DNA of 46,439 bases from a bacterium. Its GTDB lineage: Bacteria > Patescibacteriota > Gracilibacteria > JAUYGZ01. A model generated the notes under the pieces. It was not told where the DNA came from. It was given only the letters and a program-made list of their open reading frames with translations, and did no database searches. The stretch lies in contig JAUYGZ010000007.1 in the NCBI GenBank assembly GCA_030690415.1, positions 1 to 46,439 of the forward strand. The letters run 5' to 3'. Positions 7,319-15,833 of this stretch are shown piece after piece; positions within the stretch are counted from its first letter, which is position 1, and each line of letters opens with the position of its first letter. The position numbers were made by a program, and so were the translations under genes.

Positions 7319-7405
7319 CCTCAATGATATCAGATCTCTTTTCTCTTTTCAAGCTCAAAAATATCCTTCATAGTAAAATTACCCTACACTCTTACCACAT
7401 CTCGT
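7256..7405 (+). promoter_or_regulatory. Structured leader of glyA
   Basis: This 150-nt gap contains a second hairpin, TTGTGTG/CACACAA (7271-7277 and 7290-7296), with CTTGATCAAG in its loop. It also holds the tRNA-like segment at 7297-7318. No Shine-Dalgarno sequence precedes the glyA ATG. On the minus strand only a 13-codon ORF (7370-7329) is open. I recognise no known riboswitch class here. Confidence 0.4.
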
Positions 7406-8650
7406 ATGTTTGACTCCATCAAGGCACAAGATATGGAAATCTATAATGCCATTGTGGCGGAATGTCACCGACAGCGGGATGGGATTGAGCTTATTCCATC
7501 AGAAAACTATGTTTCTGCAGCTATTCTTGAAGCCAATGGATCAATCTTGACGAATAAGTACTCCGAGGGATACCCTCGCAAACGGTATTATGGTGGACAA
7601 CAAAATATCGATACCATCGAGGAGATCGCCATCGCGAGAGCTAAGGAGCTTTTTGGTTGCGAATATGTGAATGTCCAGCCCTACTCCGGGTCACCGGCGA
7701 ATATGGCGGTTTACTTTGCTTTGCTGAATTTTGGAGACAAGGTCATGGGATTGAAGCTCGATCACGGGGGACATATTACTCATGGACTTCCGATTTCCTT
7801 TTCCGGAAAGGCTTACGAATGGGTTCCTTATCTCGTTGAAGAAAATGGTTTCATTGACATGGATAAGGTCGAAGAGACCGCGCTCCGGGAGAAGCCAAAG
7901 ATGATTGTCGCGGGATTCAGTGCTTATCCCCGAAACATGGACTGGAAGCGGTTCGCTGATATTTGTAAAAAAATTGGTGCTTATTCCTTTGCTGATATTT
8001 CCCACGTGGGAGGTCTCATTGCAGCCGGAGTGATCGAAAGTCCTGTTCCGTACTTTGACGTCGTCATGACGACAACTCATAAGACCCTTCGGGGTCCTCG
8101 ATCTGCCATCATCATGGCCAAGGAGGAGCACGGAAAGGCTATTGACCGAGCAGTTTTTCCCGGGCTACAGGGAGGTCCTCACGATCAGATCACGGCCTCT
8201 AAGGCGATCTGCTTCGAAGAAGCTTTACGCCCCGAATTCAAGCAATATGGAGAACAAGTGATTACAAACGCGAAGGCTCTTGCCGAAGTCTTGCTGAGAT
8301 ATGATTATAATCTGGTCTCGGGTGGAACAGACAATCACCTCATCCTGGTTGATTTGACGAACAAAGGAATTTCAGGAAAGCAGGCCCAGGATTCCCTCGA
8401 CCGTGCTGAGATCACTCTGAATAAAAATACCGTTCCGTATGAAAAGCGATCTCCGATGGACCCCTCGGGAATCCGATTAGGTTCACCCGCTGTGACAACT
8501 CGCGGTTTCAAAGAAAAGGAAATGCAGATGGTCGGGGAGTGGATGCACCGAGTTCTTTCCGATATTGATAACGAAGAAGTCCAGCATCAGGTTGCCGCCG
8601 AAGTCAAAGAGCTGTGTCAGCACTTTCCTGTGGCGGGGACGAGGGTTTGA
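7406..8650 (+). CDS. glyA: Serine hydroxymethyltransferase
   Basis: This 414-aa protein is of normal family length. The PLP lysine is Lys226 in TTTHKTLRGPR. Other family blocks are IPSENYVSAAILEANGSILT, NKYSEGYPRKRYYGG and PGLQGGPHD. It interconverts serine and glycine and makes 5,10-methylene-tetrahydrofolate, a cytoplasmic one-carbon reaction. Its last 47 nt overlap the convergent FecR-domain gene. The start follows CATCTCGT with no Shine-Dalgarno sequence, downstream of a structured leader. Confidence 0.97.
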   Translation: MFDSIKAQDMEIYNAIVAECHRQRDGIELIPSENYVSAAILEANGSILTNKYSEGYPRKRYYGGQQNIDTIEEIAIARAKELFGCEYVNVQPYSGSPANMAVYFALLNFGDKVMGLKLDHGGHITHGLPISFSGKAYEWVPYLVEENGFIDMDKVEETALREKPKMIVAGFSAYPRNMDWKRFADICKKIGAYSFADISHVGGLIAAGVIESPVPYFDVVMTTTHKTLRGPRSAIIMAKEEHGKAIDRAVFPGLQGGPHDQITASKAICFEEALRPEFKQYGEQVITNAKALAEVLLRYDYNLVSGGTDNHLILVDLTNKGISGKQAQDSLDRAEITLNKNTVPYEKRSPMDPSGIRLGSPAVTTRGFKEKEMQMVGEWMHRVLSDIDNEEVQHQVAAEVKELCQHFPVAGTRV

Positions 8651-10370
8651 CAAAATACATCACCTTCAGCAGTGCTGTTTTACTCTTATTCCCTTGCGCA
8701 TCCACTGCCTGAACTCGGATGGTATTTTCTCCCAAACTCAGATCAAGAGTCACACTAAAGGTTGAGGATCCCGTTTGGTAGCTCGCTTTTTTGTCATTCA
8801 CGAGGAGGGAATTGGTTTTCGGGTCGAGCGTTCCGCTGATAGTAAGTTTTTGCTCACTGGTTTGGAAGGTCTGTGATGGGTCCGGATTCGTTATGACCGG
8901 TTTACTGACATCTGAAGATTCGCTCTCTGTGCCCACTGTCGTCGTCTCAGCGCTGTTTGAAGAACTTTCTCTAACAGGTGCATCCGGCTTTGGTACATCT
9001 TTGAAGAGGTATACCGTTTTGGAGGATTCGTTTCCCAGCTCGTCCCAGGCCTGGATACGGTACTTGTTTTGTCCTGTCACGACGTTTCCATAGGTCACGC
9101 CGCCCAGGTAACGGTAGGTCGGGTTACCAGGTTTAAACTCCTTGAGGCAGTAGGGAGTGCCGTCGTTGTGTGAGACACACACCTTTGTCGCTTCGCCGGT
9201 AATTTCTCCAATCAATTCTAATTTGTCCCCCACGATTCCGTTACCGTTTTCGTCAACTTCCGGTTGGGTCACTTTTCCGAGCCCTGGCCCGCTGGAATCG
9301 ACCTGAAGGTTGAAAAAAGCAGCCTGCTTCTTCTTAGTGGAATCAATTTCAAGTGAGGTGACGGTCACGCTGTTCCGCTCTTCAGTCAGAGTAATGCCCT
9401 GCTCCCATTCACCTTCCAGGCCCAGAGTAGCCTCCTGGCCGTTCACCCAAATATGAGAGACGCGCGTCGCGTCATAGCTTCCTTGCACGAGGATTTTGTT
9501 TCCTGTCTTTTGCTCCGGCTGAGGACTGCTTACGATTACCAGACCCTCTGCAAGGGGCTCTATTATTTCAGGCTCACTGACGACGGTGCTTGCCTCAGCG
9601 ATAAATCCTAGCTTTTCTTCTTTATCCATATTCCACTGATACCACTCACTCTCATAAAAATCCTGATCAATCGGGGTCACGACGTCTTTGTCACCTGTCT
9701 TGAGCTGATCGATCACCAGAAGGTCAAAGATGACCTGTTCACCAGCTGAGAGTTCTAATCGACTGATAGGGATTCTTGCTCCATTTGTTCTTTGAGCCAC
9801 ATTAATGGTAGCCTCACCCCCAACAACTCTCGTCGTCTCCGGATTGCTGCTGACATTGAGCATGACATTCTGATTCATTAGGACGATTTGATGGGTAGTG
9901 TTCAAGATAAAATCAGAGTCTTCAGTATTTCCCGCTGTACCCCTCCTCCAGAGTTGTCCGGAGATCAGCTCCAGTGCAAGATGGTTGCCTTCGAATTCGT
10001 CCTTATCGAGGCGTATGAGTTTGAGCTGACTGTTACTGGCTAATCTTACTTCACTGTCGTCAAAGAATCTCAAAACCATACTTCCTCCATTCTGAGTTTT
10101 GAGAGTGTCACCTACCTCCAGAAATGTCTCTTCGGACAGTTCGCTCCAAGACTGGTCATTCCATGGCTTTATCTCACCTTTTCCTTCCTGAAAAACAATT
10201 TGGACCTTTTCATCTTTGGCGACTTCTGGTGGCTGAAGGAAGTGAAGGAAATCCTGTATATTCACCTTTTCCTGGAGAAAATACCAGCCGCTGGCGGCCA
10301 GAACAATGATGAGGATAAAGGGGAGGAGATAAGAACCGGTCCCTTTTTTGGGGTATTTGGGAGTCGTCAT
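8604..10370 (-). CDS. Membrane-anchored FecR-domain protein with Ig-like repeats
   Basis: This 588-aa protein has one N-terminal transmembrane helix (about residues 15-32). A FecR-like domain follows (about 55-200: WSELSEETFLEVGDTLKTQ, GGSMVLRFFDDSEVRL). Beyond it are Ig-like or glucodextranase-type beta domains, at about 275-365, 375-465 and 480-575. The bulk should lie outside the cell. The function is unknown; the architecture resembles FecR-type proteins of CPR that lack a partner sigma factor, and none is seen here. The 3' end overlaps glyA by 47 nt in convergent orientation. It lies 32 nt downstream of dnaA on the same strand, so read-through from dnaA is possible. Confidence 0.75.
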   Translation of the reverse strand: MTTPKYPKKGTGSYLLPFILIIVLAASGWYFLQEKVNIQDFLHFLQPPEVAKDEKVQIVFQEGKGEIKPWNDQSWSELSEETFLEVGDTLKTQNGGSMVLRFFDDSEVRLASNSQLKLIRLDKDEFEGNHLALELISGQLWRRGTAGNTEDSDFILNTTHQIVLMNQNVMLNVSSNPETTRVVGGEATINVAQRTNGARIPISRLELSAGEQVIFDLLVIDQLKTGDKDVVTPIDQDFYESEWYQWNMDKEEKLGFIAEASTVVSEPEIIEPLAEGLVIVSSPQPEQKTGNKILVQGSYDATRVSHIWVNGQEATLGLEGEWEQGITLTEERNSVTVTSLEIDSTKKKQAAFFNLQVDSSGPGLGKVTQPEVDENGNGIVGDKLELIGEITGEATKVCVSHNDGTPYCLKEFKPGNPTYRYLGGVTYGNVVTGQNKYRIQAWDELGNESSKTVYLFKDVPKPDAPVRESSSNSAETTTVGTESESSDVSKPVITNPDPSQTFQTSEQKLTISGTLDPKTNSLLVNDKKASYQTGSSTFSVTLDLSLGENTIRVQAVDAQGNKSKTALLKVMYFVKPSSPPQESADTAL

Positions 10371-10402
10371 AATAAGTAATAGTTGATCAGATCCGATATA
10401 GC

Positions 10403-11830
10403 TTAAACCAGTCCCATCTCTTTTCTCAAGGCATTGATGTCTCTTCGGAGCCCAACATCTGTTTTAATCCGGCTTTTGATGTTGTTGATGGAATGCATGG
10501 CTGTGGTGTGGTTCCTGCCTCCGAAGATTTCACCGATGCGTTCCAGAGAATAATTCAACTCGCGTTTCATCATGTACATGGCGACTTGTCTTGTCAGTGC
10601 TATTTCCTGTTTTCGGGATGGGCCGACAACTTTATCCGAGCTCACATCGTAGTGCCTGGAGACAGCCTCAATCAGCTCTTCCTCAGTTCGAATCCCTCGG
10701 ATTCCCTGGTGGGAAGGGTCGCTCCCTCCTACGATTTCTCCAAACCGGTTGTGCTTGCGCAACACATTCTCAACAGACCTCACGGTTGGCGTACTATGCT
10801 CCAACTCTGCTTCCGCTATTGCCTGGAGGAGGACCCCCTCCAGCTCCCGTATCGAGTGATGAACATTGAGGGCAATGAATTCCAGAACCTTGGGATCAAT
10901 GATGATCTGATGTTTTTTGACTTTTTCCTGTAAGATAGCCAATTTTGTCTCGTAATCCGGAGTTTGAACATCGCAGATCATTCCCATCTCAAAGCGACCC
11001 GTGAGGCGCTTATCGAGCTCGTTGAGCTCTTTTGGAGGCCGGTCAGATGCGATGATGACCTGTTTCCCGGCATCGTAGAGCGCGTTGAAGGTATGAAAGA
11101 AGACTTCTTCCGTCTTGTTCTTACCGGACAAAAACTGAATGTCATCGATGATCAGGACATCGACTTTTCGATACCGATTGTTGAATTGCTGCATCTTTCG
11201 CTTGGCGAGCGAGTCGATATAGTCGTTTCCAAAGGACTCTGAGGTGGTGTAGATCACGAGCTTGTTCGGATCTCTGCGGAGGATTTCGTTTCCAGCGCCC
11301 TGGAGCAAATGTGTCTTCCCGAGGCCTGTGCTCCCGTAGATGAAGAGGGGATTGTAGGTCTTCCCCGGGGCTCCGCTTACGGCCATACAGGCTGCGTGAG
11401 CAAGCCTATTTTCGCTGCCGACGACAAAATTACTTAGGGTGTAGGAGGAATCAAGAATCTTTGTAGAGAGGCCTTCCGAGAGCTGGATTTCTCCTTCTCG
11501 TGGTTTTTTCCTTCCCGCGCTGGGACTCTTATTCGAAAAGTGATCCTGATTGATGTGTCGCGGATCTTCATCATTATTCAGAGTGGTATCCACCTGGATA
11601 TTGAGGGCCGTCACTTGCGGGAGAAATTCCTGAATGGTTTTTAAGAGATCATCACGGTAGTGGTTGTTGATCCAGTCAAGGCCCATGGGAATAGGAACCC
11701 CAACGATCAAGAGCTCCTTATCGATCTCCATAATGACCGTCTTTTTGAACCAGGTGATAAATTGCGACCGGGGAATGACAGCGCTCAAGCGTGCCAGAAT
11801 ATTGCTCCATTGTTCTTTAAGATCTATCAT
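10403..11830 (-). CDS. dnaA: Chromosomal replication initiator DnaA
   Basis: This 475-aa protein has all four DnaA domains. The AAA+ core carries Walker A GSTGLGKTH (about residues 166-174) and Walker B VLIIDDIQF (about 221-229). Domain IV ends in the DnaA-box recognition helix GGRNHTTAMHSI. The common signature is GGRDHTT, so Asp is replaced by Asn here. DnaA opens the replication origin. Unusually, dnaN is not next to it, recF is over 20 kb away, and I find no cluster of TTATCCACA boxes in the 5' intergenic region. The start follows CACCAC with no Shine-Dalgarno sequence. Confidence 0.96.
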   Translation of the reverse strand: MIDLKEQWSNILARLSAVIPRSQFITWFKKTVIMEIDKELLIVGVPIPMGLDWINNHYRDDLLKTIQEFLPQVTALNIQVDTTLNNDEDPRHINQDHFSNKSPSAGRKKPREGEIQLSEGLSTKILDSSYTLSNFVVGSENRLAHAACMAVSGAPGKTYNPLFIYGSTGLGKTHLLQGAGNEILRRDPNKLVIYTTSESFGNDYIDSLAKRKMQQFNNRYRKVDVLIIDDIQFLSGKNKTEEVFFHTFNALYDAGKQVIIASDRPPKELNELDKRLTGRFEMGMICDVQTPDYETKLAILQEKVKKHQIIIDPKVLEFIALNVHHSIRELEGVLLQAIAEAELEHSTPTVRSVENVLRKHNRFGEIVGGSDPSHQGIRGIRTEEELIEAVSRHYDVSSDKVVGPSRKQEIALTRQVAMYMMKRELNYSLERIGEIFGGRNHTTAMHSINNIKSRIKTDVGLRRDINALRKEMGLV

Positions 11831-11988
11831 GTGGTGACAAAAAAAGAGAATTGCTTGGCTTCTTCAATTCCCATGAGACCCCTACTGACTTTTCTGTTTG
11901 GTCTCGGGAGGGTCTTCAACTTACCCAGTTTTCATTTTTTTGGAAAGGGCAATCATGACCCATTTGTGCAAAAGTTCTTGACGGCCCA

Positions 11989-12016
11989 TTCACATCTCAT
12001 TTCAATACAGTACAAT
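11989..12016 (+). promoter_or_regulatory. Predicted promoter of the Mur-ligase-like gene
   Basis: TTCACA (11989-11994) and TACAAT (12011-12016) are spaced by 16 bp in the gap between the divergent dnaA and Mur-ligase genes. Transcription would start near 12023, well upstream of the first in-frame ATG (12137). This agrees with coding sequence beginning before that ATG. Confidence 0.5.
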
Positions 12017-12136
12017 GAGACTGACTAATTTTCACTCCTGCAGAATCTCATTTTCACATTATGGCTCCTGCGCACTCTGAGCAGTGTTCTCGAGGTCACC
12101 TATTACTGGCAACTCAAGGAGTACCGTTGGGACCGC

Positions 12137-13654
12137 ATGCGCGAATTTTTACTCCAGCAAAGAGGCTATGCTGTATTTTTCAACTCCTTTCATTTCCTCC
12201 TCTTTCTTTTCCTGGTCCTTTACTTCTTTTTGGTCTTTCTCCCGGGTGCAGTGGGTGGTTATGCCACTCTTTTCCCTCTTCTAATTTCCGTACTGTTCCT
12301 CGCTGAAGTTCTCCAGGCCCTGCACAAAGTGTATCTCCGGAAGCATAAACGTCCCCGAATAACTCTCAAGTCCCTGCTGGTCATGGGATCTACGCTCATC
12401 ATCGAGATGGGAATTTTTCTTTTAGCGCTTGTTACGCTTCAGGAGTCCATCACCCCATCACGGGTTGCCTTATTTCTGGCTCTTCTGGCTCTCCTGGATG
12501 ATGATATAAATGCGTCCGTCGTGTTTTTCTTCAATGCCTGTACACGTGCCGTAAAGACTCATCTCTTCAAAAAGGCAAGATCCAAAAGACTATCGTTTCC
12601 GGACTTAAAAGTCGTCGGAATTACCGGTAGCTATGGGAAGAGCAGTGTGAAAGAGATCCTGACTCACCTCTTGGAAGGACAGTTCAAGGTCGTAAAAACG
12701 GAGAAGAACACGAATACGGAAATTGGTATTGCTCAAACTATCTTAAAGAAAGTCAAGCAAGAACATGAAGTTTTTGTCTGTGAAATGGGAGCTTATTCCT
12801 CTGGGGAGGTAAAGGTTTGCTGCTTCATGGCTAAGCCTGAAATTGGAGTATTTACAGGTTTGAATGAACAACATGGTGCTCTTTTCGGCTCACTGGACAA
12901 AACCTTTCGGGCTAAATGGGAGCTAGCGCTTTCACTTCCCCCTGAGGGGATTTTGATCGTGAATACAGATTCTTCAGAGCTTGCTGATCGGCTTAAAACT
13001 TGTCCTGGCCTCACGCTTGCCTGCTCTACGCATAGCGGAGAATACCGCGCTGAGCACATCGAGATCACTCCTGATTCAGTCTCTTTCCAGTACCAGGGTG
13101 TTCATTTTTTGGCACCTCTCGTGGGAGGTTTTCAGGTCGTCAACCTCCTCATGAGTGTTGTGGCAGCAGAGCAGCTCGGAATGTCTCTTAGTGATATTGC
13201 TGAACGCATGAAAACGGTCCGGTTACCCTCAAAAACGCTTACGGCACTGCCCTTTTCTCAAGGTATTATTCTGGATGATTCCTACAATGTGAACCCGGAT
13301 GGATTGAGGGGAGCGCTTGCCCACCTGGATCTCTATGAGGATTACCAGAAAGTCCTTTTTTTCCCGGGTATTCTGGAGCTGGGTGAATCCTCCGAGGATT
13401 TGCATCGAGAATTAGGCGAACAGATCGGTCAACATGTTGATTATGTCTTCTTTTTTGACCCCAATTTTTCCGAAATCCTCAGTAAGGCCGCTTTTCGAGG
13501 CGGCCTGACCAGAGAGCATGTTTTTACTCTGGAAACCCCTGATCTCATGGCAGAGCAGCTTTCCTTGCTTTTTGAGCACCATAAGGGGAAAAAGTGGGTC
13601 CTCCTCTTCGAGAGCAGGGGAGCCGAAATGATCATGGACTCATTGTTGAATTAA
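12137..13654 (+). CDS. Membrane-anchored Mur ligase family protein (MurF-like)
   Basis: From the first ATG the protein has 505 aa. Residues 1-150 hold several hydrophobic segments. A Mur ligase module follows, with P-loop GITGSYGKSSVKE (about residue 160), KTEKNTNTEIGIA, FVCEMGAYSSGEV and a C-terminal domain with DDSYNVNPDGLRGAL. The family joins amino acids or dipeptides to UDP-MurNAc-peptides; this membrane-fused version is probably MurF-like, but its substrate is unknown. The frame stays open and coding-like upstream to 12029, reading LSSVLEVTYYWQLKEYRWDR just before Met1. No ATG, GTG or TTG is available there, so ATT at 12050 or CTG at 12038 may be the true start. Confidence 0.82.
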   Translation: MREFLLQQRGYAVFFNSFHFLLFLFLVLYFFLVFLPGAVGGYATLFPLLISVLFLAEVLQALHKVYLRKHKRPRITLKSLLVMGSTLIIEMGIFLLALVTLQESITPSRVALFLALLALLDDDINASVVFFFNACTRAVKTHLFKKARSKRLSFPDLKVVGITGSYGKSSVKEILTHLLEGQFKVVKTEKNTNTEIGIAQTILKKVKQEHEVFVCEMGAYSSGEVKVCCFMAKPEIGVFTGLNEQHGALFGSLDKTFRAKWELALSLPPEGILIVNTDSSELADRLKTCPGLTLACSTHSGEYRAEHIEITPDSVSFQYQGVHFLAPLVGGFQVVNLLMSVVAAEQLGMSLSDIAERMKTVRLPSKTLTALPFSQGIILDDSYNVNPDGLRGALAHLDLYEDYQKVLFFPGILELGESSEDLHRELGEQIGQHVDYVFFFDPNFSEILSKAAFRGGLTREHVFTLETPDLMAEQLSLLFEHHKGKKWVLLFESRGAEMIMDSLLN

Positions 13655-13674
13655 GAAGACTTTTCTGCTATAAT
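13646..13674 (+). promoter_or_regulatory. Promoter of virB4
   Basis: TTGAAT (13646-13651) and a perfect TATAAT (13669-13674) are spaced by 17 bp. The predicted start near 13681 leaves a leader of only about 14 nt before the ATG at 13695, with no room for a normal Shine-Dalgarno arrangement. It overlaps the end of the Mur-ligase gene. Confidence 0.7.
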
Positions 13675-13694
13675 AAACCGATATTAGCATTTTT

Positions 13695-15830
13695 ATGCCT
13701 GTCCAAATCCAATCAGAAAATCCTCTTACCGACGCACGAGATGCCCTCAAGACCCGAGTGGGGATTGCACAGGATGTTTTGGCTGAATCTCAAGAGCATG
13801 GTTTTTTGGGTCGGATCAAAGGATGGTGGCAGGCCCGCGTAGAGCGTAATAAAGCAGCCGGAAGCGCAGCCCAAGCCGCGCCGAAGACGACTTCAGTGGC
13901 TAATCAGCCTCCAGAAGCCCAACCACAACAAAAAGAAGCTAAGGCAGTTCCCATTCAGGAAGTAACTCCGGAGCAGGTGCAGAGCAAAATTGATATCACT
14001 TCACTGGCTGATAAAGATCCCAAACAGCTGACACTGGAAGAAAAGAAAATACTTTTGGATGATGAACGACAGTTTCAGGAGGGCATTGCTACGGTTAAGG
14101 ACCTTATCGCACCATCTTCAATGGAAATCTCTTCCACGAAGCTACGCCTGGGTGATATCTGGGTTCGTTCCTTTTACGTCTATTCCTACCCTCGTTATCT
14201 GGATACCAACTGGCTTGCTCCGCTGATCAATTTCGATGTGACCATGGATCTGTCGATGTTTATCTACCCTTTCGAATCAGCTTCCATCATGAAGAAACTC
14301 AGGCGAAAGGTCGCTCAGTTTCGATCCACCATGCGAATGGACCGTGAAAAAGGAGTCGTAGAGGATCCTGGCCTGGAGACTGCTCTGGAGGATGCTGAGA
14401 CGCTTCGTCGTGATCTTCAGCGCGGTACTGAGCGATTTTTTCAGTATGGGCTCTATTTCACGATTTATTCGGAGGATGAGAAGAAGTTGGATCAGCTTTC
14501 CAAGCAACTGGAAAGCCTTCTCGGCGGTAAGCTGGTCCTCACGAAACGGGCTGACATGCAGATGGATCATGCCCTGTCCTCTTGTCTTCCCCTTGCTCTC
14601 GATGAGCTGGAGATGATGAACAATATGAATACGGGACCTCTCTCCACGACTTTTCCGTTCACCAGCTCCGAACTGACGAGTAATGAAGGTATTCTTTATG
14701 GACTCAACCGACACAATGATTCTCTCATTATTTTTGACCGATTTCAGCTTGAGAATGCCAATTCGGTGGTCTTTGCCAAGTCCGGTGCCGGGAAGTCCTA
14801 CGCGGTTAAGCTCGAAATTCTTCGATCACTCATGATGGGAACGGATGTGATCGTTATTGATCCTGAAAATGAATACAAGCTCCTTTGCGAAGAAGTGGGA
14901 GGAACCTATATCGATGTCTCTCTCAGTTCAGACGAAAGAATCAATCCCTTTGATCTTCCTTTGCCCATAAAGGATCAAGTGGAGAAGCCGGGCGATCGTC
15001 TCCGCGAACACATTATCAATCTGACCGGGCTTATGAAGCTCATGCTGGGTCAGATCACCGATGAAGAGTCGGGTCTTCTTGACCAGGCCTTGATTGAAAC
15101 CTACCAGACGAAGGGGATCACCCTGGATGTCCCTGATCCTGAGACTATGGTTCCGCCTGTCATGGCAGATCTGGTCGATATTCTGAGTGGAACAAAGGGA
15201 GGAGAAAATATGTCGAAACGACTTCGACGGTTTGTCGACGGGACCTTTAGTGGCATTTTCAATAAACCCACCAATGTAAATCTTGGCGCAGGAATGATTG
15301 TCTTTTCTATCCGTGACTTGGAAGACGAGCTGAGGCCCCTTGCCAGCTATGTGATCCTGAACTATATCTGGAACAAGATCAGAAGTGAGCTTCGCCGACG
15401 GATTATGGTCATTGACGAGGCATGGATCATGATGCAGCACGAAGACAGCGCGAAGTTTTTGTACGCTCTTGCCAAGCGAGCTCGAAAGTATTACCTGGGA
15501 TTGACGACCATTACCCAGGATGTGGAGGATTTCGTGACTTCACCTTATGGGAAGCCTATCATTACCAACTCCTCGATTCAGTTGCTGCTGAAGCAGTCTC
15601 CCTCAGCCGTTGAGTACCTTCAGAAGATATTTAACCTGACGGATGGTGAAAAGTATCTGCTCCTGAATTCCGGAGTCGGGCAGGGTCTCTTCTTCGCGGG
15701 AAATAAGCACGTTGCCATTCAGATTATTTCATCTTACGGTGAGGACAAGATCGTCACCACGAACCCTGAAGAAATCCTGAAATCACAGGACTCGGCGAAA
15801 AACGAAGCGAAATCAGATCCGGAGCTTTAG
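13695..15830 (+). CDS. virB4: VirB4/TraC-like type IV secretion ATPase
   Basis: This 711-aa protein begins with a variable, Ala/Pro/Gln-rich N-terminus (to about residue 100), then the VirB4 N-terminal domain. The ATPase domain has Walker A AKSGAGKSYA (about residue 360), DVIVIDPENEYKLL, Walker B RRIMVIDEAW (about 565-575) and a C-terminal ITQDVEDF segment. VirB4 proteins power assembly or transport in type IV secretion and related pilus systems at the inner membrane. Three T4SS-pilin-like genes lie in the window, but no VirB6, VirB8, VirB10 or VirD4 homologue was seen. It has its own promoter. Confidence 0.88.
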   Translation: MPVQIQSENPLTDARDALKTRVGIAQDVLAESQEHGFLGRIKGWWQARVERNKAAGSAAQAAPKTTSVANQPPEAQPQQKEAKAVPIQEVTPEQVQSKIDITSLADKDPKQLTLEEKKILLDDERQFQEGIATVKDLIAPSSMEISSTKLRLGDIWVRSFYVYSYPRYLDTNWLAPLINFDVTMDLSMFIYPFESASIMKKLRRKVAQFRSTMRMDREKGVVEDPGLETALEDAETLRRDLQRGTERFFQYGLYFTIYSEDEKKLDQLSKQLESLLGGKLVLTKRADMQMDHALSSCLPLALDELEMMNNMNTGPLSTTFPFTSSELTSNEGILYGLNRHNDSLIIFDRFQLENANSVVFAKSGAGKSYAVKLEILRSLMMGTDVIVIDPENEYKLLCEEVGGTYIDVSLSSDERINPFDLPLPIKDQVEKPGDRLREHIINLTGLMKLMLGQITDEESGLLDQALIETYQTKGITLDVPDPETMVPPVMADLVDILSGTKGGENMSKRLRRFVDGTFSGIFNKPTNVNLGAGMIVFSIRDLEDELRPLASYVILNYIWNKIRSELRRRIMVIDEAWIMMQHEDSAKFLYALAKRARKYYLGLTTITQDVEDFVTSPYGKPIITNSSIQLLLKQSPSAVEYLQKIFNLTDGEKYLLLNSGVGQGLFFAGNKHVAIQIISSYGEDKIVTTNPEEILKSQDSAKNEAKSDPEL

Positions 15831-15833
15831 CTT

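Noticed and set aside
7256-7405. T-box riboswitch upstream of glyA
   Set aside because: No T-box core motif is visible, and the complementarity covers the whole anticodon arm, not a single specifier codon and the CCA end.
11831-12030. Replication origin next to dnaA
   Set aside because: I found no DnaA-box cluster or AT-rich 13-mer array, and dnaN is absent.
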